Shown: positions 50,708 through 60,590, counted from the first letter of the stretch. The stretch is DNA of 64,000 nucleotides from Thermoproteus uzoniensis 768-20 (GCF_000193375.1 NC_015315.1:310001-374000), one strand, 5' to 3'. Notes: generated by a model from the sequence alone, not told the origin. Numbers and translations are program-made.

Positions 50708-51614
50708 AGCCGGCCAGTCCAAGCGGGGCCGTCAGTCCGAAGTAGCCGCGCCATACGGCGGCGGCCTCCAATAACGATATCACCACCGCTATTATCAACG
50801 CCGTGGCCGCCGCAGGCTCCAGCGTGTAGATGCCCAAGGCCATAGCCAGGCCGGGGTAGAACGTGCCGTAGAGAGCCTTCTCGCCGACTATGACCCCGAC
50901 GCCCTCGTCGTCCTTCCCTCTCGCCACGAAGACGAGCCCAGCTATCGACTCGGGCAGAACGGTCGCCACGGGCACGAGCACCACGGCCAACGCCGTTTCG
51001 TCCAGCCCCAGCGAGGCGCCCAGCCCCGTTATGCCTCCGACGAGCCACTCGCCGCCCAGATACATGGCCGCCACAGAGGCGGCCGTCTGCAAGACGGGGT
51101 TCCTGAGATAGAGGCGCGGGCTCTCGCCCGCCTCGGCCTTTCCGCCCAATGCGCGCCCGGCATATGCGAAATACGCCGCGAGGATGAGCGCCCCGTACAG
51201 CCTGCCGTATAGGCCGTACCTCTCCGGGTGCAGGAACAATATAGGCACAAGCGGAATCGTGAAAGCCAAAAGCGGCAACGCCACGCGTCTATGTACGTGC
51301 GGTACCGGCGTGGATCTCCTCCTCAACGCCCAGAAGATTGCAGAGACGACGAGGACGACAGGATATATAATGGTGGAGGCCATGAAGGGCTGGGCCACGA
51401 TGGAGCCCCAAGCCACGTCGGCCTTGCCTTGCAGTAGCGCTATTAGGAAGACCGCCAGCTCGGGACTCGACGTTATGACCGGCGCCACTATCATGGCCAC
51501 GCCCGCGGTGGAGCGGCCTGTCCTCGCGCTGAAGTAATAAACAAGTTGCTCGACCAGCAACCCGGCCGCGATAGTTAGGGCCATGCCGCCGATAATCTCG
51601 ACAACCGAGATCAC
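50682..51614 (-). CDS. CaCA-family cation/proton or cation/sodium exchanger
   Basis: A 310-residue exchanger with ten membrane segments and two alpha repeats: VAPVITSSPELAVFL and VLVPVATVLPESIAGLVF (each with the acidic residue in place of the signature GTSxPE). It belongs to the calcium:cation antiporter superfamily. It is upstream of and overlaps the glycerate kinase gene. Confidence 0.85.
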   Translation of the reverse strand: MISVVEIIGGMALTIAAGLLVEQLVYYFSARTGRSTAGVAMIVAPVITSSPELAVFLIALLQGKADVAWGSIVAQPFMASTIIYPVVLVVSAIFWALRRRSTPVPHVHRRVALPLLAFTIPLVPILFLHPERYGLYGRLYGALILAAYFAYAGRALGGKAEAGESPRLYLRNPVLQTAASVAAMYLGGEWLVGGITGLGASLGLDETALAVVLVPVATVLPESIAGLVFVARGKDDEGVGVIVGEKALYGTFYPGLAMALGIYTLEPAAATALIIAVVISLLEAAAVWRGYFGLTAPLGLAGYVWYLHHL

Positions 51615-51705
51615 ATGTCAAGTAAAAAGAGCCCTATATAACACAACGTTGATCGACGATCGTCGCAATAAAAACGCGCTGCGAAGACTAACGGCCCTGG
51701 AGCCT

Positions 51706-53409
51706 TCAATAGTCGACGTATAGCGGCGAGGGAGTTGTCACCGCGCCTTTATCGGCTTGTTGCACCAACGCGGCGTATTTGGCCAGGAGGCCGCCGGCGT
51801 AGTTCGGCTTAGGCGGGCTCCACGACTTCCTGCGGCGCTCGAGCTCCTCGTCGGGTACGTCTAGCTTGAGCAAGCCGGCCTCTCCATCTATTACGACCCT
51901 ATCGCCCTGCTGGACGAGGGCTATCGGCCCTCCCACGGCGGCCTCCGGCGCCACGTGGCCCACCATTATGCCCCTCGTGGCTCCGGAGAAGCGGCCGTCC
52001 GTCACCAACGCGACGGATTCGCCCAACCCGGCGCCTACTATGGCCGCCGTCACTTTAAGCATCTCCGGCATGCCCGGAGCGCCCTTGGGGCCCACGTACC
52101 TTATCACCACGACGTGGCCGGGCTTGACCTCGCCTCGCGTCACCGCCTTGAACGCCTCCGCCTCGTCGTCGAAGGGCAAAGCCTTCCCCTCGAACCTCAA
52201 GGCGCCGGCGGCTCCGATCTTCATCACGGCCCCGTTAGGGGCTAAATTGCCCCAGAGTATCCTTATGCCCGAGTAGGGCTTATACGGCTTCTCTACGTCG
52301 TACAGGATGCCCGACTCGGGCACCGCCGGCGGTTGCCATCTGTCCAGAAGTTTGCCCAGAGGCTCGCCTTCTACTGTCACGGCTTCGGGCCTCAGCAGAC
52401 CTGCCTTGTATAGTTTCTTCAGTATGCGCGGCACCCCGCCTATTCTGTCGAGATCCTGCATGGCGTAGGGCCCGGCAGGCCTCAGAGCCGCTATCACGGG
52501 CACCTTCTTGCTGATCTCGTCGAAATCCTTAAGCGTGAAGCTCACCCCCGCCTCGTGGGCTATGGCCAGCAAGTGCAGTATGGCGTTTGTGGAGCCCGCA
52601 GTGGCGAACAGCGTGACGGCCGCGTTGTATATAGCGTCGTAGGTCACGATATGCCTAGGCCTTATGCCGAGCTCCGCAACTCTCAACAAAGCCCTGCCGG
52701 ACTCTACCGCATAGGCTCTCCGTCTGCCCGTAGTGGCCGGCGGCGATGCGGAGCCCAGCAAGGAGAGTCCGAGGGCCTCCCCCAGCATGGCCATAGTGTT
52801 GGCTGTGAAGAGGCCTTGGCAAGTGCCGTAAGTCGGGAAGACTTCGTACTCGTACCGCCTCAGATCCTCCTCGGTCATCTTGCCGGCCGACACAGCGCCG
52901 ACGGCCTCGAAGACGTCCTCGACCGTGAGCTCCTGCTCGCCCAGCCAGCCCGCCTCGGCCGTTCCTCCGTATAGATATACAGCGGGCAGATTCAGCCTCA
53001 CCATGGCCATCATTATGCCCGGCTGGGTCTTGTCGCACCCGCCTATCCCCACCCAACCGTCCACTCCGTGGGAGTTCAGCTGGGCCTCTATGCTGTCCGC
53101 TATTAGGTCTCTGCTTATGAGCGAGTACCTCATGCCGGGAGTCCCCATATTTATGCCGTCGTTCACCACTATCGTCGGCGCCGTCAAGGCAACGCCGCCG
53201 GCCTCCTTCACTCCTTCCTTGACATATTTAGCAAGCTCTAGGGTGTGGTAGTTGCAAGGCCCTATCTCGCTCCAGGCCGCCACTACGGCCATTAGAGGCT
53301 TCGAGAAGTCCTCGTCCGAGAAGCCCACGGCCCTGAGATACGATCTATGGGAGGCGTTGTCGAGGCCTTCATACCACTTAGACGACCTTATCTTTATTTT
53401 AACCGCCAT
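51706..53409 (-). CDS. ilvD: dihydroxy-acid dehydratase
   Basis: IlvD/Edd family enzyme (567 residues), which makes 2-oxoacids for valine, leucine and isoleucine. The three cluster Cys occur in [15 protein letters not shown] and [12 protein letters not shown]; the catalytic Ser is in [10 protein letters not shown]. Normal length. A TATATATTAAT box precedes the ATG (53409). In archaea this enzyme can also dehydrate sugar acids such as gluconate. Confidence 0.96.
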   Translation of the reverse strand: MAVKIKIRSSKWYEGLDNASHRSYLRAVGFSDEDFSKPLMAVVAAWSEIGPCNYHTLELAKYVKEGVKEAGGVALTAPTIVVNDGINMGTPGMRYSLISRDLIADSIEAQLNSHGVDGWVGIGGCDKTQPGIMMAMVRLNLPAVYLYGGTAEAGWLGEQELTVEDVFEAVGAVSAGKMTEEDLRRYEYEVFPTYGTCQGLFTANTMAMLGEALGLSLLGSASPPATTGRRRAYAVESGRALLRVAELGIRPRHIVTYDAIYNAAVTLFATAGSTNAILHLLAIAHEAGVSFTLKDFDEISKKVPVIAALRPAGPYAMQDLDRIGGVPRILKKLYKAGLLRPEAVTVEGEPLGKLLDRWQPPAVPESGILYDVEKPYKPYSGIRILWGNLAPNGAVMKIGAAGALRFEGKALPFDDEAEAFKAVTRGEVKPGHVVVIRYVGPKGAPGMPEMLKVTAAIVGAGLGESVALVTDGRFSGATRGIMVGHVAPEAAVGGPIALVQQGDRVVIDGEAGLLKLDVPDEELERRRKSWSPPKPNYAGGLLAKYAALVQQADKGAVTTPSPLYVDY

Positions 53410-53459
53410 AGCAGTTATAGATCCTATATATTAATCGTCCCCCGCGCGTAGTCCGTTAG

Positions 53460-53470
53460 CAATATTTAGC
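53460..53470 (+). promoter_or_regulatory. TATA box of the coxG-mocA-DMT run
   Basis: CAATATTTAGC, 20-30 bases upstream of the ATG at 53490. Confidence 0.5.
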
Positions 53471-53489
53471 CCCCGCCAGGCGATAGCCC

Positions 53490-53903
53490 ATGGAGCTGAG
53501 GTATGAGGGAAGGCTCAGGCTAAGGGACCCCTCGAACTTCGGCAAGTTGCTCGATCCCGAAGCTGTCGGCAAGGCCTTCCCCGGCGTGACCGCCGTGACG
53601 AAGGAAGGAGAGTGGTACAGGGCCAAGATGTCTATAGGCGTCGGGAGCCTTAAGGGCGCCATGGACGTCAAGTTCAGATACTCTGAGGTGCAGGAAGATA
53701 GGGCGACGGTCGTGGGGACCGCCAACGGCCTTCAGAGCGTCGTCGACTTCACTATAAGCTTCTTCAGAGAAGGGTCTGAAGTGCGGTGGGTCTTCCAAGG
53801 AAACGCGCGCGGTCTCATCTCGGCGCTTGGGAAACCGATAGTCGACGCCGCCGCGAGATCTATCGTCGAGAAAGTTACGGCAAACCTGCAGGAGCTCGTC
53901 TGA
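53490..53903 (+). CDS. CoxG-like SRPBCC protein
   Basis: A 137-residue CoxG/START-fold protein. CoxG proteins accompany molybdenum CO dehydrogenase and related hydroxylases and help anchor or mature them. Recognised from DPEAVGKAFPGVT, KGAMDVKFRYSEV and the C-terminal amphipathic helix. It is directly followed by a MocA-like gene, with no gap, but no coxMSL genes are in the window. Confidence 0.85.
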   Translation: MELRYEGRLRLRDPSNFGKLLDPEAVGKAFPGVTAVTKEGEWYRAKMSIGVGSLKGAMDVKFRYSEVQEDRATVVGTANGLQSVVDFTISFFREGSEVRWVFQGNARGLISALGKPIVDAAARSIVEKVTANLQELV

Positions 53904-54482
53904 ATGAGCACGGCCGTGGTGGTGCTCGCGGCGGGCGAGTCCAGAAGATTCGACGGGTTTAAGCTACTCGCGGACATCTGCGGCGAGCCTGTGGTCGTCA
54001 GGTCGGTCAAATCAGCTACGGCGGCCGGCGTAGGCCCCGTCTACGTCGTGGTGGGCCACAACGCCGAGGCCGTCCGCACGGCCATAGAGCGGAGGGGACT
54101 CGACGTAGCCTTCGTCTACAACCCCTGGTATGGATTGGGCCTAAGCACGAGCCTCAAGGCGGCTCTAATCTCCGCGCCGTTTTTCAAGCGGTATATAATC
54201 GCGCTTGGCGATATGCCGCTAGTGAGGCCCGATACCTACAGAAGGCTTCTGGCCCACGGCGATGCGGCAGACATAGTGTATCCCACCTACGGAGGCGTAA
54301 GGGGGAACCCGGTCCTAATACGCCGCTCGGTGCTCCCTAAGGTCCTCGATATACAGGGCGATATAGGGATCCGGGCCATAATGGGCGCGTCCAAGTCCAT
54401 AGGAGTCGAGGTAGACGATCCAGGGATCTTGATAGACGTAGACAACAAAAGAGATATGACGGCGGTATGTGGCTGGGAGTAG
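53904..54482 (+). CDS. MocA/MobA-like molybdenum cofactor nucleotidyltransferase
   Basis: A 192-residue NTP-transferase: N-terminal LAAGESRRF loop, KLL substrate motif and the metal-binding LGDMPLV. The pattern is that of MocA, which makes the cytosine dinucleotide form of the molybdenum cofactor for xanthine-oxidase-type enzymes. Its neighbour CoxG fits that role. It overlaps the DMT transporter gene by 16 bases. Confidence 0.85.
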   Translation: MSTAVVVLAAGESRRFDGFKLLADICGEPVVVRSVKSATAAGVGPVYVVVGHNAEAVRTAIERRGLDVAFVYNPWYGLGLSTSLKAALISAPFFKRYIIALGDMPLVRPDTYRRLLAHGDAADIVYPTYGGVRGNPVLIRRSVLPKVLDIQGDIGIRAIMGASKSIGVEVDDPGILIDVDNKRDMTAVCGWE

Positions 54483-55273
54483 CTCTGGCGACCGCGGCGT
54501 CTGTCTTGTGGGCGATAGGCCCCTTCCTCTACAAGACGGGGGCGACTGAGAGCGCCCTCGACGACCTATTCTCGATAGCTCTCGCCGCGACGCTGTCGGC
54601 GATTCCGCTGGCCGCGTTGGGACTGAACCTATCGCCCCAAGCTTGGCTCTACGGCGCCGCGTTCTCCATATTCGGCCCAGTCCTAGGCACCTACGTATAT
54701 CTCCTCTCGCTTAGGTACGCGGAGGTGGGCCTCGCCAACCTGGTCTCCTACGCCTACATAGTGTTGGTTCCCGCGCTGGCGGCGCCGTTTGAGGGCATAT
54801 CGGGGCGGTACATAGCCGCGAGCTCGCTGGCGATGGCCGGGCTCTACCTAATAATGAAGGCGAGGAGGGGATCCGCCAAGGGGTTCGCCCTCGCGCTTCT
54901 CTCCGCCGTGTTCTACGCGGTCTCGTTCCTAGCTCTAGGCGCCGCGACGACCTCGGTAGATCCCTGGAGCTTCACCTTCGTCAGAGCACTGGTCCTGTTC
55001 CTGGCTACGGGGGCGCTAGAGGCAGTCAGGCGGCGGAGGCCGAGGATCAGCCCCAGAATATTCACAGCCGGCGTCCTCAGCTACGGCATAGGCGGCCCTC
55101 TGTTCATACTATCTACATACTATATAGGCGTGGCGGTGCCGACGATACTGACGGCGCTTTCGCCTGCCCTAACCCAAGCGATCACGTATTGGAAGTTGGG
55201 GGAGAGGCTAGACGCGCGTTCGGGGGCCGGATTCGCCTTAGTGCTGGCGGGCGTCGTCCTGGCATCTGCTTAG
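54467..55273 (+). CDS. EamA/DMT-superfamily transporter
   Basis: A 268-residue permease of ten membrane segments in two EamA repeats, each ending in a helix pair with a conserved Glu/Gly (PFEGISG in repeat 1, KLGERLD in repeat 2). Family members export or import small metabolites. Overlap with the mocA-like gene places it in the same transcript, perhaps by chance. Confidence 0.83.
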   Translation: MWLGVALATAASVLWAIGPFLYKTGATESALDDLFSIALAATLSAIPLAALGLNLSPQAWLYGAAFSIFGPVLGTYVYLLSLRYAEVGLANLVSYAYIVLVPALAAPFEGISGRYIAASSLAMAGLYLIMKARRGSAKGFALALLSAVFYAVSFLALGAATTSVDPWSFTFVRALVLFLATGALEAVRRRRPRISPRIFTAGVLSYGIGGPLFILSTYYIGVAVPTILTALSPALTQAITYWKLGERLDARSGAGFALVLAGVVLASA

Positions 55274-55300
55274 TTTTTATTTACGGAGGTCGAGAACATT
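55272..55300 (+). promoter_or_regulatory. TATA box and Shine-Dalgarno of the aldo-keto reductase gene
   Basis: AGTTTTTATTT (about 55272-55282) followed by GGAGGT (55285-55290) ten bases before the ATG. This is one of few starts here with both a near TATA box and a strong ribosome-binding site. Confidence 0.5.
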
Positions 55301-56125
55301 ATGGCTAGGGACGTCAAGTGCGTGAAGTCCGTCGGGTGCGTCTCGGCGGTGGGGATGGGCACTTGGGGCATGGGAGGAGGCTTCTGGACCTCCGACTACA
55401 GCAACGACGAGGGCTGGGTCGAGGCCCTCGAGCTCGGCATTGAGCTCGGCATGACACTCATCGACACCGCGGAGATGTACGGCGGAGGCCACAGCGAGGA
55501 GCTGGTGGGGCGGGCGGCCAAGGGCTTCAAGAGAGACGAGCTGTTCATAGTGACCAAGGTGTGGCCTAACCACGCCAAATACGACGACGCGTTGAGGTCG
55601 GTTGAGGCCAGCGTCAGGAGGCTCGGCACCTACGCCGACTTGATACTGCTCCACTGGCCTAGCGACTCGGTGCCCATATGCGAGACGGTGAAGGCCTTTG
55701 AGGAGGCGATTAATAAAGGGTATGCGAGATTCTGGGGACTCAGCAACTTCAACGTGAAGGGGATAGAGGAGGCGAGGAGTTGCGCTAAGAAGTACGATGT
55801 AGCCGCCGTGGAGAACAGATACAGCTTGAAATACAGAGCGGACGAGCACTCGGTCATACCGTACGCCGAGAGGGAGGGGTTGTTATACCTAGCCTACACG
55901 CCGATAGAGAAGGGCGTTCTGGCGCACGACCAGCTCTTGTCCGAGATAGGAAGGAAGTACGGCAAGACGGCCGTACAAGTTGCGCTCAACTGGTACATCG
56001 GACTGGGGACCGTTGTGCCGATCCCCAAGGCCGGCAATAAGGACCACGTCAGAGAGAACGCAGGCGCCATGGGCTGGCGCTTGAGCAAGGACGATTGGGA
56101 GGCGATAAGCGAACATTTCAAATAG
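55301..56125 (+). CDS. aldo/keto reductase
   Basis: A 274-residue AKR with the full catalytic tetrad: Asp in LIDTAEMYGGG, Tyr in that segment, Lys in VTKVWPN and His in LLHWP. The C-terminal part has PIPKAGN for NADPH binding. It reduces aldehydes or ketones with NAD(P)H; substrate unknown. It stands alone between a transporter and a peptidase. Confidence 0.93.
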   Translation: MARDVKCVKSVGCVSAVGMGTWGMGGGFWTSDYSNDEGWVEALELGIELGMTLIDTAEMYGGGHSEELVGRAAKGFKRDELFIVTKVWPNHAKYDDALRSVEASVRRLGTYADLILLHWPSDSVPICETVKAFEEAINKGYARFWGLSNFNVKGIEEARSCAKKYDVAAVENRYSLKYRADEHSVIPYAEREGLLYLAYTPIEKGVLAHDQLLSEIGRKYGKTAVQVALNWYIGLGTVVPIPKAGNKDHVRENAGAMGWRLSKDDWEAISEHFK

Positions 56126-56230
56126 GCGGGATCGTCACCGATCATACCGGGTTCATGTCGTCAACGATCAGCCCTCTCGCCTAGGACGACAGATATCTAC
56201 AATTTTAAACTTATCGCCAGGCCGGGGCCT

Positions 56231-56240
56231 ACTATAAAAA
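56231..56240 (+). promoter_or_regulatory. TATA box of the M28 peptidase gene
   Basis: ACTATAAAAA, 20-29 bases upstream of the GTG at 56260; it decides that start. Confidence 0.6.
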
Positions 56241-56259
56241 TGGCTCTTTCAATAGGTCC

Positions 56260-57576
56260 GTGGGAGATTTGGCCAGGAAGTGTATGGAGTATAGAGATCT
56301 GGCGGCCGGATCCCCTGAGGAGAGAGATTTCTTGGGCTTCATCGCCTCGATCCTCGACATACCCAACATATGGTTGCACTTCTCGCCGGTGGAGGTGCTT
56401 TACTGGAGAGACCGCGGCTCGAGCATCGAGGTCGACGGGAAGAGGTACCAGATTCTGGCGATGCCGTACTCGAGGCCGGGAACATACGAGGGCAGGCTCG
56501 TGGAGCTCGACGGCGACGTCGAGGGCAATATCGCGCTTGCGCCGTTTCCGCAAGACGTCAACGACGCCAAATATCTCTTGATAAAGGCGGCTAGGCGCGG
56601 CGCCTCGGCCCTCGTGCTCTACGGCGACCCTCTGAGGAGGATCGTGGTCACCGACGAGTTCGGGTTCAAGTACGACGCCGCTCCTCCGCCCATATCTGCG
56701 GCCAGCGCTCCGTCGGAGATCGGAAGAGCTCTAGGCAAGAGGGCCTCGCTGGACATAGACGTGGAGGCCAAGACGGCCTTCAGCTACAACGTCATCGCCA
56801 TGAACTCCTTCGAGGACACGCCCATGATATCCGCCCACTACGACCATTGGCTAGCTGGCGCCGCCGACAACTGCGGGGGTGTGGAGGCCGCAATCATGGC
56901 GTTTCTCGAGCTGGTGGCGGAGGACTACCCCATAGCCCTCGGCCTCTTCACGGCAGAGGAGGGCGTGGGTCCCCACGTGCCCTCGCTCTACTGGGCATGG
57001 GGCTCCCTCGCCTACTTCAGCAGATGGCGGCCTAAGCTGTTGATAAACCTAGACGTGATCGGCCGCGGATCCCCGAAGGCGTACGTCATGCCCTACATGG
57101 AGGAGACCGTCAGGGGGCTTCTACCCGTCGATCGCCCGCACGCCGACTTCGACTCGCTCCACTACGAGACGGCGGGCCTCCCCGCAGTCACCATATCCTC
57201 CTTGGAAGATATCTGGAACGTCTACCACAGCCCCCTCGACGACGACGTCGACGACGCCGCCGTCGGCTTCGCCGCCGAGATCGCCAAGAGGCTCGCCAGA
57301 GTCGAGTCGAAGCCTCCTAGGATAGATCTGTTGCAGTACGGGGTTAGGGCCAGGCCGGATCCCTACGACGCGTGGTCGGTCGCCTACAACTACCTTGTGG
57401 TGTTTAAGGACTTCAACCACAGCGATATAATATACGTGAACGTCTTCGACTTCTTGAGAAGAGAGGCCGCCAATTACGCCAGGATAGATCTGCTCGGAGG
57501 CCCGACCCTCTGCGTCGGGGACTGCGACAGAGCGCTCGATGTCTATAGAGAGCTGGCCTCACTCAAGCTCACTTGA
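56260..57576 (+). CDS. M28-family metallopeptidase
   Basis: A 438-residue aminopeptidase-like protein. Zinc positions of M28: His and Asp in SAHYDHW and GAADNCGGV, the Glu pair in FTAEEG, Asp in NLDVIG and His in VYHSPLDD. The N-terminal 180 residues include a PA-like insertion. No signal peptide, so it should act inside the cell. GTG at 56260 is favoured by the TATA spacing. The end overlaps coaD by 8 bases. Confidence 0.87.
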   Translation: MGDLARKCMEYRDLAAGSPEERDFLGFIASILDIPNIWLHFSPVEVLYWRDRGSSIEVDGKRYQILAMPYSRPGTYEGRLVELDGDVEGNIALAPFPQDVNDAKYLLIKAARRGASALVLYGDPLRRIVVTDEFGFKYDAAPPPISAASAPSEIGRALGKRASLDIDVEAKTAFSYNVIAMNSFEDTPMISAHYDHWLAGAADNCGGVEAAIMAFLELVAEDYPIALGLFTAEEGVGPHVPSLYWAWGSLAYFSRWRPKLLINLDVIGRGSPKAYVMPYMEETVRGLLPVDRPHADFDSLHYETAGLPAVTISSLEDIWNVYHSPLDDDVDDAAVGFAAEIAKRLARVESKPPRIDLLQYGVRARPDPYDAWSVAYNYLVVFKDFNHSDIIYVNVFDFLRREAANYARIDLLGGPTLCVGDCDRALDVYRELASLKLT

Positions 57577-58015
57577 TGCCGAGCACCCTTCTTATGAACG
57601 TGGAGGATAGGATGTTGCCGTAGCCGTCCTTCACGGTGGTTATCATCACGACGTCCATAGGCCTAAGGCCTCTCTTGACCCTCTCGTCGTTTATCTGGAG
57701 GCCTCTGGGCAAGGTCTCTCTACTGACCACAATGGCCTCAAGATCCGGCCTCGTCACTGCGGGCCCGTAGGGGTCGTTTATCGCGGCGTATTCTATTTTC
57801 CTCTCGGGCGCGATCAAGCTCATGAGCGACTTGAGGTTCGCCAGCCTCACGGCGAAAGGCCTCACGTTGTATTGCTTATACGTGGAGGCGAACGAGTCGC
57901 TGGTAAGGCCTATCAAGATCTCCTCACCTATTAGCGAGGCCGTAGCGAGCAACTTCACGTGGCCCGAGTGGAGCGTGTCGAAGGTCCCGCCGAGCACGAC
58001 GTTCTTGAACTGCAT
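57569..58015 (-). CDS. coaD: archaeal phosphopantetheine adenylyltransferase
   Basis: A 148-residue nucleotidyltransferase with GGTFDTLHSGHVKLL (the HxGH motif) near the start and the ISSTFIR-type ILSSTFIRR motif at the end. This is the archaeal/eukaryotic type PPAT in coenzyme A synthesis. ATG 58015 is chosen; GTG 58021 is also possible. A TATA box at 58037-58049 serves it. Confidence 0.92.
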   Translation of the reverse strand: MQFKNVVLGGTFDTLHSGHVKLLATASLIGEEILIGLTSDSFASTYKQYNVRPFAVRLANLKSLMSLIAPERKIEYAAINDPYGPAVTRPDLEAIVVSRETLPRGLQINDERVKRGLRPMDVVMITTVKDGYGNILSSTFIRRVLGIK

Positions 58016-58036
58016 CTTCACATCAAGCCCTATTGG

Positions 58037-58049
58037 GGTATTTATAGCC
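58037..58049 (-). promoter_or_regulatory. TATA box of coaD
   Basis: GGCTATAAATACC on the minus strand, about 22-34 bases upstream of the ATG at 58015. Confidence 0.55.
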
Positions 58050-58086
58050 CCTCGCTGGGGCGTGCGCTGGCGCGGAAGCCCTATAT

Positions 58087-59460
58087 ATGGGGTATTATGT
58101 AAAGGACGTGCTATACTTGGTCTGGGACAGAGGCACCGTGGTGTTGTCGGGAGAAGTGCCGGCGCAAGTCAGATCCCTCTCGTTTATAAAATTCGATAAC
58201 AGAGTGGGTAAATATAGAGCTCTCGGCATGTACTACTACAAGATCAAGGCCGTGCTGGACTCGTTGGGGGTTGGGTATGAGGACGGCGTGTTATCGCCCA
58301 TATGTAGATCGGTCGAGGCGGCGAAGAGGCCGGCCCTGAGGCCGTACCAAGAGGAGGCGTTGAGCAGTTGGCTGAGGGGCAAGAGGGGCGTAGTCGTCAT
58401 GCCCACAGGCGCCGGGAAGACCTACGTGGCGATAGAGGCGATAGCCAGGCTGGGACAGTCTACGCTGGTGGTCGTGCCGACCATAGAGCTCTTGAGGCAG
58501 TGGGAGAGGAGGCTCTCGGAATACTTCCCGGGACGCGTGGGCGTCTGGTACGGCGAGGAGAAGAGAGAGCTCTGCATAACTGTGACCACCTACGACTCGG
58601 CATACGTGGCGGTGGAGCACTTGGGCAATAGGTATCCCCTGCTCGTGTTCGACGAGGTCCATCACCTCCCCTCCGAGTCCTACAGACAGATAGCGGAGCT
58701 CTCGCCGGCTCCCTATAGGCTAGGCCTGACGGCCACGCCGGAGAGGGCAGACGATCTGCACCTATTTTTGCCAGAGCTCGTGGGCCCCGTGATCTACAAG
58801 ATGGCCATCTCAGAGGCGGCCGGCAAATATCTGGCGGAGTTCGACGTGGAGGTAGTGAAGGTGGGGCTCTCCGAGGAGGAGATGAGGCGGTACAAGGAGC
58901 TGGAGAAGATCTACAAAGACTATATAAGGGCCAAGGGTCTTAGGTTCAAGTCGCCCTCCGACTTCGGCAAGCTCGTCATGTTGGCCGGCAGAAGCGCGGA
59001 GGCGCGCCGCGCCTTGGAGGCTTGGCACGAGATGAGGAGGATCTTGTTCGAGAGCAAGGGCAAGGTGGACGCCGTCGCGGACATACTAAAGAAGCACCCG
59101 GACGGCAAGGTCCTCATCTTCACGGAATACACTGCGCTGGCCCGGGAGGTGTCCCGGCGCTATCTGATACCCGAGGTGACGTACGACGTGCCCGACCAGG
59201 AGCGTGAACTGGTCATGGAGATGTTCAGGAGAGGCGAGGTGAGGGCGCTGGTCACCGGCAGAGTGCTCGACGAGGGGGTGGACGTGCCCGACGTCGACGT
59301 GGTGGTGATACTCGGAGGCACGTCCTCCAGCAGACAGTATATACAGAGGATAGGGAGGGCCTTAAGGCTAAAGCCCCACAAGGCCAAGATCTACGAGGTG
59401 ATAACCGCGAGGACGAGAGAGGTCGACATGTCTAGGAGGAGGCGTAGAGGGGTGTCGTGA
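58087..59460 (+). CDS. XPB-type DNA helicase
   Basis: A 457-residue SF2 helicase of the archaeal XPB family. N-terminal damage-recognition-like domain (1-80), motif I PTGAGKT, motif II DEVH, motif III LTATP, the RED-like region, and C-terminal motif VI QRIGRALR. It works with Bax1, whose gene overlaps the end by GTGA. A CTATATAT sequence covers the ATG at 58087, so the leaderless start may instead be GTG 58108. Confidence 0.95.
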   Translation: MGYYVKDVLYLVWDRGTVVLSGEVPAQVRSLSFIKFDNRVGKYRALGMYYYKIKAVLDSLGVGYEDGVLSPICRSVEAAKRPALRPYQEEALSSWLRGKRGVVVMPTGAGKTYVAIEAIARLGQSTLVVVPTIELLRQWERRLSEYFPGRVGVWYGEEKRELCITVTTYDSAYVAVEHLGNRYPLLVFDEVHHLPSESYRQIAELSPAPYRLGLTATPERADDLHLFLPELVGPVIYKMAISEAAGKYLAEFDVEVVKVGLSEEEMRRYKELEKIYKDYIRAKGLRFKSPSDFGKLVMLAGRSAEARRALEAWHEMRRILFESKGKVDAVADILKKHPDGKVLIFTEYTALAREVSRRYLIPEVTYDVPDQERELVMEMFRRGEVRALVTGRVLDEGVDVPDVDVVVILGGTSSSRQYIQRIGRALRLKPHKAKIYEVITARTREVDMSRRRRRGVS

Positions 59461-60590
59461 TACCGCTGGAGTTGTTGAGGGCCAGCAGACGGGGGGATCA
59501 GGTGTCGCCGAGGTATTTGAGAGAGCTGTGGCCTGCCGAATACGTGCTCGGCGCATACAAGCCCGGCATGAGGCTCGCGGAGGCTAGAGCCAAGGTGGAG
59601 GACGCGCCGTTTGAGCCGAAGCTCGCCAGAGGGCTGGCCCACATAGTCGAGAGGACGATAGCGCTCGAGGAAGTCGACAGAAGGCTCTTGACTAAGATTA
59701 GGCTCGAGGTCTTCCGCGAGGCGGCTAAGGCATATCCGGTCGTCGACGAAGAGGGCAGGAGGCGAGTAGTAGAGGCCGTGGCCTCGCGCCTCAAGATACC
59801 CCCCGAGGCTGTCGAGGCCGCGCTCGCTAAGATACACGAAGACGAGCTGGTTATCGTACGGGGGCCCGACATATCCGCCGAGGAGCTGGCCGCGTTGTAC
59901 AACACGTCGTTGATACAGACGCTACTGTTCAGATCCAGGCGCATGGCCGCGTACGTAGTCGCCGACGGGGCCCGCGTGAAGGAGCTCGTGAGGGCGCTTA
60001 AGGGCCTCGGCTTGATGTACGTCGCCGAGCGCGCCGGGGACGGGATAAGGCTCGATATAGACGGGCCGGTCTCCGCGATCAAGCAGACCGAGCGCTACGG
60101 GACCAGGCTCGCCAAGCTTGTACCGTACGTCATCTCGGCCGACGACTGGCGTATAGAGGCCGACATAGGCCTATATGGCAAGGTCTATAAATTCGTCGAG
60201 GCCAAGTCCAGCGCCCCCAGACTGGCGCATAGGGATATAGAGCCGCCGCAGTTCGACAGCACCGCGGAGGAGGAGTTCTACAGAAACGTCTCCAGGCTGT
60301 GCGCGGTGCAGAGGGAGCCGGAGGCCTTGGTGGTGGGCAACAGAGTATTCATACCGGACTTTAAGATAGGCGATCTCTACGTCGAGATAGTGGGCTTCTG
60401 GACCCCCGACTACATAGCCAGGAAGTACGAGAAGCTGGCGGCGGCCAAGATACCGCTACTCGTCCTAGTCGACGAGAGGCTGGCCCTAGCCACTTGGAAG
60501 GACCTCCCCCATTACGTCGTCCTCTATAAGGACAGGCCGAGGCTGAGCGACGTGTTTAAGTACATCAAGCCGTACTGCGCCCGGCATTAA
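59457..60590 (+). CDS. Bax1 nuclease, XPB partner
   Basis: A 377-residue DUF790 protein, Bax1, which binds XPB and cuts DNA in archaeal excision repair. The C-terminal nuclease core shows STAEEEFY, VFIPDFKI and VEIVGFWTPDY with the acidic active-site residues. Start GTG 59457 overlaps the XPB stop as GTGA, ensuring co-production. A hairpin lies about 90 bases past the stop (60681-60706). Confidence 0.94.
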   Translation: MIPLELLRASRRGDQVSPRYLRELWPAEYVLGAYKPGMRLAEARAKVEDAPFEPKLARGLAHIVERTIALEEVDRRLLTKIRLEVFREAAKAYPVVDEEGRRRVVEAVASRLKIPPEAVEAALAKIHEDELVIVRGPDISAEELAALYNTSLIQTLLFRSRRMAAYVVADGARVKELVRALKGLGLMYVAERAGDGIRLDIDGPVSAIKQTERYGTRLAKLVPYVISADDWRIEADIGLYGKVYKFVEAKSSAPRLAHRDIEPPQFDSTAEEEFYRNVSRLCAVQREPEALVVGNRVFIPDFKIGDLYVEIVGFWTPDYIARKYEKLAAAKIPLLVLVDERLALATWKDLPHYVVLYKDRPRLSDVFKYIKPYCARH

